Positions 51,761-62,862 are shown, counted from the stretch's first letter. The stretch: DNA of 64,000 bases from Paroedura picta (GCF_049243985.1 NC_135373.1:97583213-97647212); one strand, 5' to 3'. Made by a program: numbers and translations. Notes: generated from the letters alone by a model not told the origin.

Positions 51761-53160
51761 CATTGGGGGGGGGGTGCATTGGGGGGGGGGAGGCTGCAGT
51801 CACTTGCGGAACTCGCTCCTGCAACATCTCACACACACACACACACACGTCCTTTAACGGTCAGTTGCCCGAGTAGCGCTGCCTCTGCCTCTCTTGTTCC
51901 ACGCTCGGCATGCCGCCTTTGTTAGGACTGGCTCTGCACATTTAAGTTAAGGTGACCAGATTTTAACACTGGTAAAGCAGGACACCATTGACCCAGGGGG
52001 GGTTCTTGATTTTAAAATTTGGTCTATGTGGAGCAACAAAAAATTTCATAGAACGCAAAAATAGTATTGTAATATATATTTTTAAATTTCAACATAAGTA
52101 CAATTTGCCAGGTACCCCCAGATGTCCCTCCAAAAGTGGGACAATCTGGTCACCTTAATTTAAGTCGAAGGTTTGGGAACATTCCATGCTCTCAACAGCC
52201 ATAGTGTGACACTTACACAAGAGTTTAAAAACTTTCGTTAATTTGTAGAAGGTCCAGCTCATGTGGCGCAGCCATTAGTGGTTGCCCTGGTTCTTTCCCT
52301 AGGTTATTTATGAAACGCACAATTTGGCCTCCTCCATGATGCTGAAACTTTTTTCACTGATGTATATACAGCGTCTGCATCATGGGGATTCAAAAAGGTG
52401 TTTTTCTGGTGTCCCCTCAACTATACGAGCTGAATTTCCCTGAAGCATCCTATCAAGTCTAAACAGACAAAGAGCTACTCTTCTTTCATATGATGCATTA
52501 TATAGCATGATTGCAGATATCCTTACTCAGAAGTAAGTCCTACCAAATACAGTGGGACTTATAAGTAGGCATGAGTAGGATTGTCACCTTAGAACTTAAG
52601 TATTTTATTTCTGTGTTGGATGGATGCTATTTTTAATTGTGTTTTATTTCTTAAATTTATACCCTGCCTTTCCTTGGGATATAGATAGTATTATCTGCAT
52701 GAACCCTCAAGAGAAAGTGGCTTAGAACGTTGAAGTACATTTTGCTGTCTTCCGGATTATACTACCCAGAGCTAAATAACTATTTCCTCTGTATGTTCTA
52801 GCTCCATCTCTCCCCTGTAAAAATTTCTAGTTACGTTCTGGTATTGAGTTGCGCATCTGGTATGTGTCCTTGCTGTTGGTGTGTTAAAAGCTCAGTTTTT
52901 TTAGTGGAATTTTAGTGTCTGTTCTGAGTTCCTTGTGTCTGTTTATCTTTCTTCAGGTAACCAGTGAAAAATTATGCAGGGCTCAACATGATCTGCATTT
53001 CCAGGCTGCCACATATAACTGTCTTTTGCATAGTGTCCGGAAGCACTTAGAACTGCACCAGGAATATCATGGCAGTGGAGAGCGCTCACTTGACGAAGTG
53101 GCGGGGCTTGTGGGCCTTAAGCTACCTCATCAACCTGGAGGAAAAGGGTGGGAGTCATAA
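51620..53160 (+). CDS. FMC1: FMC1 (mitochondrial ATP synthase assembly factor), 2 coding exons
   Basis: Exons 51620-51757 and 52957-53160 join to a 113-codon protein, the same length as I recall for human FMC1 (C7orf55). It starts MAALGLPLRTFRSLLRELRY, has the AYQYLKEAFRAHR segment, crosses the splice at HR|VTSEKLC, and ends GLVGLKLPHQPGGKGWES. FMC1 helps assemble the F1 part of ATP synthase in mitochondria and belongs to the LYR-motif-like family; the L-R-Y residues near position 20 fit that fold. The start codon AAGATGG has a good Kozak context and the promoter is CpG-rich. The 1.2-kb intron carries a MITE with TSD. AATAAA follows 40 nt after the stop. Confidence 0.96.
51829..51849. repeat. 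(CA)n microsatellite in FMC1 intron
   Basis: A run of about 10 CA units, 70 bp after the FMC1 exon 1 donor; two poly-G runs precede it. Confidence 0.85.
51948..52157. mobile_element. MITE, 210 bp, with exact 8-bp TSD
   Basis: Inverted ends TAAGGTGACCAGATT and AATCTGGTCACCTTA. The target ATTTAAGT is repeated exactly at 51940-51947 and 52158-52165. The 8-bp TSD suggests the hAT superfamily, but TAAGG ends differ from the CAGTGG type elsewhere in the window. Within FMC1 intron 1; non-coding. Confidence 0.87.
52525..52595. repeat. Short repeat fragment with inverted AAGTAAGTCC motif
   Basis: CTCAGAAGTAAGTCCTACCA followed by GTGGGACTTATAAG; a known style of amniote palindromic repeat, but not assigned. 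Confidence 0.4.
52957..53160 (+). CDS. FMC1: FMC1 coding exon 2
   Basis: Acceptor TATCTTTCTTCAG; 67 codons starting VTSEKLCRAQHDLHFQAATY and ending at TAA 53158-53160. Confidence 0.96.
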   Translation, partial: VTSEKLCRAQHDLHFQAATYNCLLHSVRKHLELHQEYHGSGERSLDEVAGLVGLKLPHQPGGKGWES

Positions 53161-53199
53161 TAAATATGAAATAATTTGCTGATCTTAAAATGTTATTTA

Positions 53200-53205
53200 A
53201 ATAAA
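53200..53205 (+). promoter_or_regulatory. FMC1 poly(A) signal AATAAA
   Basis: AATAAA lies 40 nt after the FMC1 stop, followed by a T/G-rich stretch (GGTAGTGGTTGTTTG). This gives a very short 3' UTR. Confidence 0.75.
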
Positions 53206-53369
53206 AATGCATTTATGTAATGGTAGTGGTTGTTTGACTTGCTCATATGGTTCAAGTATACGTAGAGCAATTAGATGCAAGTTGTTCTCACTGGACTATT
53301 CTTAAACAGCATGAGGATCACAGTTCACAAATTGTAATTTTTCTAAAAGGAAAGATGTCTAAAAGAAAG

Positions 53370-53580
53370 CTTGATTGAAAGTGCCATCAAGTCACAGCTG
53401 ACTTACAGTGAGCGTGTAGGGTTTTGAGGCAAGATACTTAAGAGATGGTTTGCCATTACCTGCTTCCACATCATAACCCTGATGTTCCTTGGAGGTCCCA
53501 CATCCAAATACTAGACAGAGACAAGTCTGCTTAACTTCTGAGTTCTAACAAGATTGGCTTAACCTAAGCTATCCTTGTTG
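53370..53580 (-). repeat. 5S-rRNA-derived SINE, reverse
   Basis: The right part (CTGCTTAACTTCTGAGTTCT) is the reverse of the 5S rRNA internal segment (GATCTCGGAAGCTAAGCAG type). The body has GATGGTTTGCCATTACCTGC, shared with 57430-57600 and 62505-62715. Confidence 0.75.
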
Positions 53581-54234
53581 TTAGATTCCATCAAGTCATT
53601 TCTGATTCATAGTGACTTTATAAACAATGTCCAACTCTGCAGTCATTTCAGTGAGTTTGTAAGGTCAGTCCACTTATGTCTTTGATTCTGCCCATCAGTC
53701 TTGTTCTTTGTCTACTTCTTCAACCTTATAAAGCATAATTATTTTTTCTAATTCATCATTTGCACTCACACTGTGACCAAAGTATTGGAGGTACTCATAC
53801 TTTGGCTACCCAGGTAAGGTCAGGGCAAAAGAAAGCATATCCCAGTTTTAATTTTATTGAATACATCTTAGTCACGCTCCAGTCCTGAGGAGTGTGGGAT
53901 GGTATATGTAGCTTTTCCATCCTTACTTTGCACTCATAGTATTTTCCTGAATCAGGGATTGCTCCAAGGTCACTAGTGAGTTCTTAGGTTGAATGAGGAT
54001 TTAACACTAAAAGGAGGAAATGCCTGACTAAAAGAGACAGGGTAAAACAAAAAGATTGAGAGCACAAAGAACAGGAAAAAGTAGCAAATTCAGTTACGTG
54101 CACTGAATAGGACATCATATAAAAACAAAAGCCAGTGAACAATAGGTGTCTCATTAATATCTATCATTTTTAGCCTGTCTTCCCTCTAATGATAGAACAG
54201 CGTTCATGTTTTCCACAGTAATATCCGCACAATT

Positions 54235-54355
54235 CTGAAATCGGTGCAGTTGTATGTGACTGGCCCAAAGTCACCCACTGAACTTTATGGCCAAAGTGCT
54301 GGTCTAAACATAAGCCTTGCCCAACCCAGTCTATAACCACTATACAACAACTAGA
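54235..54355 (-). repeat. MIR-like tRNA-derived SINE, reverse
   Basis: Contains GTGACTGGCCCAAAGTCACC and TATAACCACTATACAACA, the reversed core and tRNA-like head. Confidence 0.55.
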
Positions 54356-54861
54356 TTTGCAGAACAATGCTGAATTCAGAGGCAAAAGTCCCACCAAATT
54401 TGGTAAGTAAGCTAAGAATGGGAGGTCTAAGTAGTACAATTTATTTGAATTTATTTACTTTAAAATTCATATTCTATATTATGACCCTGAAATGGGCATG
54501 TTTATCAAGATATTACAACGAAGGAAAAACTTCTGCTTGAAAAAGTATCAACATTTTCATGAGGTTACTGAGCATGGGGAGAGAGCAAGCCTAATAGACT
54601 TCCATGGAAAGTGAATGTCATGAAGAGGGCAAACCAATGAGAAGGCTCTCCACCTGATGGATACTTAACTACAAGGGGTAGCGCTGCTTAAAGCACAGCC
54701 TCTTTTGAAGCCTTTAAATGCGTAATGGACTTCAAGAATGTAGCTAACCCCTTTATACATGGGAAGTGGTCTAAGATGTTTTGGTCCAGTTTCACCCTTT
54801 ATTTAGGATATGTATGGATTCTACTAAGCCCCATTAAACCCAGTAATACTTCAGAATAGAA

Positions 54862-56335
54862 TCATAGAATCATAGAGTTGGAAGGGGCCATACAGGCCAT
54901 CTAGTCCAGCCCCCTGCTCAACTCAGGATCAGCCCTAACCATCCTAAAGCATCCAAGAAAAGTGTGTATCTAACCTTTGCTTGTGGACTGCTAGTGAGGG
55001 GGAGCTTACCACCTCCTTAGGCAGCCTATTCCACTGCTGAACTACTGTGAATTTTTTTCCTGATATCTAGCCTATATTGTTGTACTTGTAGTTTAAACCC
55101 ATTACTGCGTGTCCTCTCCTCTGCAGCCAACGGAAACAGCATCCTGCCCTCCTCTAAGTGACAACCTTACAAATACTTAAAGAGGACTATCATGTCCCCT
55201 CTCAACCTCCTTTTCTCCAGGCTGAACATTCCCAAGTCCCTCAACCTATCTTCATAGGGCTTGGTCCCTTGGCCCCAGATCATCTTTGTCGCTCTCCTCT
55301 GTACCCTTCCAATTTTATCTACATCCTTCTTGAAGTGAGGCCTCCAGAACTGCACACAGTACTCCGGGTGTGGTCTGACCAGTGCCGTATACAATGGGAC
55401 TATGACATCTTGTGATTTTGATGTGATGCCCCTGTTGATACAGCCCAAAATGGCATTCGCCTTTTTTACCACTGCATCACACTGCCTGCTCATGTTATTA
55501 TATATACAATCCACAAGTACCCCAAGGTCTTGTTCACACACAGTGTTACCTAGAAGCGTATCCCCCATCCAGTAGGCATGCTTTTCATTTTTCTGACCCA
55601 GATGCAGAACTTTACACTTACCTTTATTAAATTGCATCTTGTTCTCATTTGCCCATTTTTCCATTGTGTTCAGATCTCATTGCACTCTGTCTCTATCTTC
55701 CGGAGTATTTGCCAGTCCTCTCAATTTGGTGTCATCTGCAAACTTGATGAGTAGTCCCTCCACCCCCTCTCCTAGATCATTAATAAATATGTTAAAAAGT
55801 ACCGAGCCGAGCACCGAGCCCTGAGGTACCCCTCTACTCACCTCCCTCCAGTCTGATGAAACACCATTGACAACAACTCTTTGAGTGCGGTTCTCTAACC
55901 CAGTGGTCCCCAACCTTTCTGAGGCTGGGGACCGGCAGGGCAACTGCCCTGCCCGCGCATCACGCATGTGCGGCACAAAAGTGCTGCACATGCGCGATTT
56001 CGGCCGCGCGTGGCGCATTTGCGTGGCGCAGCCCTGATTCCCTCTCCCCGCCCTCCCACAGTAAGAAGCTTCCCGGGCCGCAAGCTTGCGGCCTGGGAAG
56101 TTTTTTACCTCAGGGGGGGGCGGGGAGAGGGAGCCGCGGCCCGGCACCATGGCCTTCCCGGCCCAGCACTGGGCCGCGGCCCGCAGGTTGGGGACCACTG
56201 TTCTAACCAATTCCCTATCCACTGAACTATCTGAAAATCCAGATTGCAGTCCTTCAACTTATCCATCAGAACATCATGGGGAACCCTGTCAAAAGCTTTA
56301 CTAAAATCCAAGTAAATAAACATGTGCAGGATCAA
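54862..56335 (-). repeat. CR1 LINE, reverse, about 1.2 kb plus nested hAT
   Basis: The 3' end is at the left (AATCATAGAATCATAGAGTT). The minus strand encodes [60 protein letters not shown] and MEKWANENKMQFNKGKCKVL. FADD is the RT catalytic motif. It is 5'-truncated and split by a hAT element at 55901-56200; only a few frame breaks are visible, so it is fairly young. Confidence 0.92.
55901..56200. mobile_element. Non-autonomous hAT element, 300 bp, nested in CR1
   Basis: Ends CAGTGGTCCCCAACC and GGTTGGGGACCACTG. Targets CTCTAACC (55893-55900) and TTCTAACC (56201-56208) match in 7 of 8. The flanking CR1 RT reading resumes after it. Same subfamily as 26853-27120. Confidence 0.92.
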
Positions 56336-56339
56336 ATCA

Positions 56340-56990
56340 CATGAGCAAGCTTTTGATTTCTCCAGAACTCTTTGTTAGGTTGTTACCAAAAGGAAAAAAA
56401 CATCAGGACTTGATATAAAATCCTGGTGTAATCTGCCTTGGACTTTTGATGCTAGTGGCAGAATTTAATGCTGGTATCCCATGACACCTGATTCTTATGA
56501 ACAGGAGTCAATGCATGAATGTTCCATGAAAGTGGGGGATGACTGCAAATGACCCTGTCTCTTCTTTGGGAGAAGTAATTATTTTTTTCAGGAGAGAACT
56601 GAGAGGCAGCAAGTTTTCAAGTTCCTTCCCCTTGAAAAGGAAGAAATTGATTCCACCCCATTCCTCTCTGAGAGTGACCAACCCCTTTCCTAGAAAATTG
56701 AGAGGGTTCCATTTTTGCAGCCAGAAAAACATGAAGGAGTTCACCCTGTCCTTACAAATTATCTCTGGAGGGCCTAGAAATACCCTCACAGACACCCAAG
56801 GAGTCACAGAACCCTACCTGAGAAATTCTGGATATTGCATGTTGTTCATTTGTCAGATTGAATTAAAAATCTGGGTATACACTTGAACCAGTTCTGCCCT
56901 TGGAAGAGTGTGAAAACATTTTATCATTGGACCATCATTTGGAGGTCCTTTTCATTTAGTCTGAGCTGAATTAATAATACTGATTCATGC
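56340..56990. other. Intergenic stretch, nothing recognised
   Basis: No gene or known repeat recognised. Confidence 0.4.
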
Positions 56991-56999
56991 TTCTGTAAT

Positions 57000-57260
57000 C
57001 CCTAGGTTGGAATACTGTAAAGCACATTTATGTGGGGCTGCCCTTAAAATTATTGTAGAAATGTCAATTAGTACAATCTACAAGTAGAAGTCTATTGATA
57101 GTGCAGATGCCTATTCCACCAACTACAGAACAGTTTTATTGTCTATTTTCAATGGAATTCAAGGTGCTGGTTCTTCCTTGCAAAGCTCTCCATGACCTGG
57201 AATTAACATTCCATTCACAAGCTAAGACCCTCTGTGCAACTGTTCTTTATTGCAGCTCAT
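57000..57260 (+). repeat. Diverged L2 LINE fragment
   Basis: Encodes MEFKVLVLPCKALHDLE, the L2 FKVLVLTYKALH-type motif, with many changes around it. Confidence 0.6.
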
Positions 57261-57429
57261 CAGGAAGGATAGACTTCTTCTGCTAGGTCTTAGGCGTTTC
57301 GGTCTTTGGGGCATAGGTCTCTGTAGGAGTCCTGTAAAGGACTTTCTGTTCCTAGATTTTGGAAGATGTGCAACAAAATGCTCTTTCAGCCATCTTTAGC
57401 ATGCTAGTTTTATCACCAAGGTTTATGAC

Positions 57430-57600
57430 TCCCCCTCCCTTTTTTGCTGTCAACTCAAAGCTGATTTAAGGCAAAACACATCCACAGATGGTTTGCCATT
57501 TCCTGCCTGTGTCACATCTCCAGTATTTCTTCGTTTCCCATCTAAATAATATCCAGGGACAATCCTGCTTAGCTTCCAATATCTGACAAGATGGAAATAA
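57430..57600 (-). repeat. 5S-rRNA-derived SINE, reverse
   Basis: Ends CCTGCTTAGCTTCCAATATC, the reversed 5S segment, after GATGGTTTGCCATTTCCTGC. Confidence 0.75.
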
Positions 57601-58059
57601 CTAAATTTTGGTGAGCTTGTTTCCAATACAGCCTAGAATAAGCATATACATTTTGCAAAGATATAAAATATAAGTGAAAAGCAAGGGGCATAATCCATGA
57701 CACACTTCAGTTTTGCATAAGAAAATCACAGCCTACACCCTTTTGCAGTTCATAGCATTTAACTGCAAGATAGTCTGCCCTAGAACAAGACTAGTACAGA
57801 CTGACATTTATGAATGAAATCTTATACTTCATCTCTTATTCTTTATATGAACACTGAAGAAACAATTGGTGTAATTTACACCAAACCCCCTACCTTTCTC
57901 ATAATTCCCAGCACAATTTTCCCCTTCATATATCTTTTTGAAGAATGAGCTGAGGCTAAGCTGCTCATACTGAAATAAATGCTCGTGGTGCCACTGGACT
58001 TTATTTTACGTGCCATTTAAGTCTCATTGCCCACACGGGAAAGTTTTTCCTGATAGTTT

Positions 58060-58105
58060 TTCCATGAGGTGCCTTCCATCTCTATTATTCTATGATTCTA
58101 TGTAT
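58060..58105 (+). repeat. CR1 3'-end fragment, forward
   Basis: GGTGCCTTCCATCTCTATTA then TTCTATGATTCTATG, the CR1 3' terminus with its short ATTCTATG repeats. It lies 100-200 bp upstream of the LUC7L2 CpG island. Confidence 0.8.
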
Positions 58106-58199
58106 GGAAATATGTCAGTAAAAGCAATCTAGTCTGCAAAAGCTTAAGCTACAATTGTTCGTTTGTCCAACACGCCTCTCTTTTATTGCTACGGCAACC

Positions 58200-59300
58200 C
58201 CGTCATAACACAAAACACAAGAGAAATTCGAATTCTCGTTAGGTCCACCTTCGATGTCAAGCTTCATCCCCGCTCCCAGCATGGCGACACTTTGGCCACG
58301 GAATGAGCTTTTTTACCTTCTTCCCATCCCATAAAACCGAACTGTTTTGGCTGGCCGCGGAGGTATGCCTAATAACTCAATCAGTTGTGGGCCGATGACA
58401 CTCGGGCGATTCAAAGGAGAAACGTCACAGAAAGAGGCTGGTGGCTGCGTCTCCAATCAGCTTGAACGCCGGCCCGGAGGGACGACGGGTTCTGAAGGCC
58501 AATCAGCGAAGACGCTTTACGTTACAGGCACCGCAAGCTGGGCTTGGCCAATCAGCAGGATACTAGTCGTCAGGAGAGGCGGGGGAATGGCGCGTGCGCG
58601 CGGATGTCCGTTACCGCCTGGCAGCGCGCGCGCCTAGTGAGGCAGGCGTGAAGGGGGCGAGCACAGGGGGACCCGCCGTCCGCAGCAACAGACTGGCACG
58701 AGGCGGTCCCTCGCCGTCCCTTCCGGCAGCCGCGTTAACTGAAGGCGGCTTTGTGACTACTGCGGCCTTAAAGAGAGACGGAGAGAGCGAGCGCGATTCC
58801 CTCTGAGCTTGTCCCGGAGAGAAGCGACCGTCGCGTCGGGCTCGACACCTTCTAGGCCGCTGTGGGCGGGGCTTACAGGGACGAGGCCGGCCCCTCCGGG
58901 CCCCGCGCGCTTTCAGGATGTCGGCACAGGCCCAAATGCGCGCGATGCTGGACCAGCTCATGGGCACCTCCCGGGACGGTAAGAAGTGCTGCCTGCTCAT
59001 CAGGCTTGAAGAAGGCGGCGGAGTGCCGGCGCGGGGGAGAGAGGCCTAGTGCGGTGGTTGGCAGCGCCTGCGTATCGCCTTCCCCCCTGCAGGGGCGGGG
59101 CTTAGGCGGGGTGAGAGGCCGGCCGGCGTCCCGGCGCCGCTACTGGGAAGCGCTAAAGGGAGGTTATGTGGAGGGGGGGGCGGATTGGGGTGAGAAGAGA
59201 CGCCAGGGGCCTCCCTCGGAGGAGGGGGCAGTCGTGTCTCTCGTTGTACCGAAGAGTGGTTCACTTCCGTCTTCCGCCACGTACGCGACATTGACAGTCT
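58200..59300 (+). promoter_or_regulatory. CpG island promoter of LUC7L2
   Basis: About 1.1 kb of CpG-dense sequence surrounds the LUC7L2 first exon. Three CCAAT boxes of the CCAATCAG type lie in the same direction at 58453-58457, 58499-58503 and 58548-58552, spaced 46 and 49 bp, typical NF-Y sites. No TATA box is seen. The transcription start is probably between 58560 and 58800. Confidence 0.75.
58918..58978 (+). CDS. LUC7L2: LUC7L2 coding exon 1 (rest outside window)
   Basis: ATG in AGGATGT begins MSAQAQMRAMLDQLMGTSRD, ending in a split Gly codon before donor GTAAGA. This is the N-terminus of the LUC7 family. Met at position 10 and Thr-Ser at 17-18 match LUC7L2 rather than LUC7L, and the position next to FMC1 agrees. 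LUC7L2 is a nuclear U1 snRNP-associated factor that affects 5' splice-site choice; its two zinc fingers and RS tail are encoded by exons beyond the window. Intron 1 is at least 5 kb and carries several repeats. Confidence 0.93.
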
Positions 59301-61980
59301 CAGCCAGTGGATCGACTGCGAGCAGGATCTGGTTCACTTCGAAATACGAAATTGCCCCATCCCTAGTTCATCTCGGCTCAGTGAAACAGCAGTTTGCCTT
59401 ATTGTAACGGGAGGAAGTGTGTGAGTTGGCTTGATTCGGCCCTAATTCCAAACGATGGTCCTGGCCAACCTACTGGAAATCTGACCCAAACCAGCATTTC
59501 AAACCAATATCCCCATACAAAATTCAGCATAATTGGGGAATCAGAATTTGTCAGCATCCCTTTTCTGGCTTTACTGATATCTTTTGTTTCTTTAAATGAG
59601 AATGGCTTAACTGGAATGAAAATGGTAATAACACATTTGCTGAGGGGATTGTCTATCAGCATACTTTTGAGGAAAACTTTTATGTGTCTGTTTTATGGAT
59701 CCATTTGTGTATTTCCATGGAATTCAAAGCAGTTTCATTCATTAGTGAACTTCGTAGGCCTTACTGTAATCTTAACCATTTATCCTGACATGTGGGGTGA
59801 TCATATACTGGGGAGAGAAAAAGCAGTGGATCTACTGTCCTATGAATCATAAAAAATCTGCATGTAAAGACTTATTATCTATGAGACAGTTTCTTCTGAC
59901 TATTAGGTGATGTTTTGCAGTTAATACTATTTAACCTAAATTTGCTTAGTTTAAGTTAACATGTTATTCCATTCAGTATTTCTGGGCTTTCAGATTTGTC
60001 TGTTTCATTCTCCTTGACACAGCATCTTATTAATAACTTGTTAATTGTTGATCATTTGGATTATAACTCCTGAAACTCCTTTAGTAATATAGTTATTTAT
60101 TTAATTATTTAATATGTAATTCTTGCCTTGCTTTAAAGGTGTACACTGGTCTTAGATGACTTTATCATTCACTTTGTCAGAGTCCCTTGGAATTCAGTTG
60201 GGAGGATTTTCGGTGTCCACAGTTTTGAAATAAAAACAAGTACTGTATTGTATTCCAAATGTCTTTATAAGTCACAGACTAGTGTATGTATTGTATCTTT
60301 GTGTTAATATCATTTATGTGTTTAAATAATGATTATATCAAATTAGACAAGAAAAATTTCAAAAAGCAATGAAAGAAAACTCCATTTTGTCTGCTTTCTT
60401 TTGGGTATGAGGAATTGAAATTTTGGGAAAATTGGTTAAGATTTAATTGTACCTATATAATTATATAGTTGTTTTTTGCCATCAAAGAGCTAAATAGACA
60501 ATTCAACGTTTGCAAATGAAAAAAGAAGTCTATTGCTTGTACAGAAATGATGATCTCATTCAATTTATCAATTAAAACTTTCTAACAGTAAAAAGAAATT
60601 AACTCTTCAGTAGCATGTGATCACCAGACACATTTTTGCATACTACTTTTGAACCAGATAGCTATGTTTAAATTATAAATTCTTGAAAACTTTCTCTACA
60701 GTATACAAGAGTGAGTTAATAGAACACTGCTTTGAGAAGATTTAACTAGCTCCAATTGATAAGATATTTAATAGGAACTACTTTAGTGCTTGCCAGAATA
60801 CCAACTTTAGCATTGGAAAAGTGCAAAAAGGTGTGTCTCTAGATTTAATTCTTTCTTTCTTTTTGAGATACTGAGTCTTCAGATATCTATTTCCAGATTT
60901 TTAACAGACTTGAAAACTGCTTGGGAAATGTGGTACTAATGTGAAAAATATAGGCTTACTAATGAAACTCATATAACTGTTCCTAAAAATGCTGTGTTGA
61001 GTTCTATGGCCTTGTGGTTTTCACATAATCCTGTCAGGTCAGGACAAATTCTTGTTTTTCTTATTTGTTCCTTGTGTCTTGATACTTGATCAGACGCTTA
61101 ACCCATGGTTAAAGGCATAGGGTTCATCTCAGTGCCCTTAAAACCATGTAATCAGAATATAATTGGATGCCTGTGTGCTTAGAATTTACCTTGATACCAT
61201 GAAAGTTACCATGGCTGAAACTAGAAAAACATTTATTACAGTTGTGTGTATGTTAGATACACATATCTCACTCAGAATTTTCAATACAGTTAACTGAAAC
61301 TGAAAGCCCTATTATGACAGGTTTTGGCTATTTCATCCTTTTGGTCTAGGGTTTCCCAGGCTACCCGATTTCAGCTTTCCTTGATTGTACCTACACCCCC
61401 TCTCACTGGGTGGGAGGAAATGAGAAAATAGGTAGGGCTATAGGCGGATGGAACCTTAGTGATCTAAGTGAACATGATGGGTTTCTTCAGTGGACTGATC
61501 TTGAAGGACAAAGGCAAATACTTGTATATTGCACAGATCATATTTTCAGTTTATACATATTTGGAATTCTGAAATAAAATCTGCAGCAATCTGAATTGGT
61601 CGTTCTCAGTTTCTAGATTCCTACTGATCTAATTTTCAGTGATCAAAAGACAGCTGTGGGTCTGTGGTTCTTGAGCACATTAGAGATTGAGCCGTACTAG
61701 AGACCTGTAACAAGAACTACAACCTTTTATGCCTACCATGTTTAGTGCTTCACTTAAGTCTGAGATTCTGTACACATATTTTGAATCATTATTTAATAGA
61801 ACTTGCATAACATATAGAATTACCGTACGATAACAATATGTACTGGAGATATTGCTCCTACTCCTAATATTGTGGGCACATTTGAATTCTTGAGATAAAA
61901 TGCACGGAGAAATCTCTCTACAACTTTGTCTTTTTAGGACATTGGCTTTTAATGTGGACGTGACAGTATGTTAAGAATAC
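59300..61980. other. LUC7L2 intron 1, no recognised element
   Basis: About 2.7 kb of AT-rich intron free of repeats that I can name. Confidence 0.5.
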
Positions 61981-61983
61981 AGC

Positions 61984-62499
61984 TACAGTATTTGCTGGCG
62001 TATAAGACTTTTTTCCGCCTGAAAAGCATGCCTCCAAGTGGGGGGGTCATCCTATACGCTGAGTGCACTTCAGTTGGGATAGACATAGCTGCCCATAGTG
62101 GCCTCCTGATGCCTGCCCAGTGCCCATAGTGGCCTCCCAATGCCCGCTCACCTCATTCTACATACCATCCAGTATCGTGTGGTGTCCAGCGCTGCCGCGG
62201 CGGGTCACCAGCATGGCTGCGGCGAGCATCAGCAGTGAGACGGGTGCCAGCCTTTTGGGCGTGACCAGCCCGTTCTGCTTGGCGGGAAGCAGTGGTGCTC
62301 CAGCCCACCCCTTGTCTACGCAGAGCTTGCACTTGCGCACTAGTACCGATCACAGGGAGATGCAGCCGTACACCGTTGCGCTGCAGCCGTACAATGGTGA
62401 CAATGACAGGTACTATAATGTAACAAACTATATTTTGAGTGGAAATGTTGGGGGGTCACCTTATACGCCCAATCGTCTTATACGCCGGCAAATACGGTA
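61984..62499. mobile_element. TIR DNA transposon remnant with TA ends, 516 bp
   Basis: Termini TACAGTATTTGCTGGCGTAT and the reverse of TACCGTATTTGCCGGCGTAT match in 18 of 20 and extend to GTATAAGAC. The TA at each end may be the target duplication, as in Tc1/mariner elements. Subterminal CTTATACGCC-type motifs recur (62050, 62459, 62477). The CpG-rich centre shows no coding capacity that I trust. Class is uncertain. Confidence 0.75.
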
Positions 62500-62504
62500 A
62501 GTAA

Positions 62505-62715
62505 TGGTGGAAAGTGCCATTAAGTCTGAGGCATATTATGGTGACCCAATATGTTCTTTAAGGCAATAGGCATTCCAAGGGGGTTTGCCATTGCCTGTCT
62601 CTGCATAGTGACCCTAGACTTCCTTGGTGATCTTCCATCCAAATACTAAGCAAGGCCTATGTATCTGATGAGATCAGGCTAGCTTGGACCATTGAGGTCA
62701 AGGCATAACTATGTA
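62505..62715 (-). repeat. 5S-rRNA-derived SINE, reverse
   Basis: Has GGTTTGCCATTGCCTGTCTC and CTGATGAGATCAGGCTAGC, the reversed body and 5S head. It starts almost at the end of the DNA transposon at 61984-62499. Confidence 0.75.
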
Positions 62716-62824
62716 TAACTAATTTTCTTTCTGGTGGGTTGTCTGTAGCAGCTAAATAAAGTTTGAGTTAAAGTTGGTATAAATAGGTGCCACTGAACTC
62801 AATCTTAGTTTTCTTTCTGTAAAC

Positions 62825-62862
62825 AAAAAGGCAACTATAGTAGAAACTATAGTTGCCTTTTT
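62825..62862. repeat. Perfect 17-bp inverted repeat, 4-nt loop
   Basis: Arms AAAAAGGCAACTATAGT and ACTATAGTTGCCTTTTT around AGAA. Perfect pairing in LUC7L2 intron 1. No known repeat family recognised. Confidence 0.9.

Noticed and set aside
58347-59407. Open frames around the LUC7L2 CpG island
   Set aside because: They overlap the promoter and 5' UTR, are low in complexity, and only MSAQAQMRAMLDQ matches a known protein.
62825-62862. Calling the perfect hairpin a Rho-independent terminator or a microRNA
   Set aside because: This is animal nuclear DNA, so bacterial terminators do not apply, and a 17-bp stem is too short for a typical pre-miRNA.
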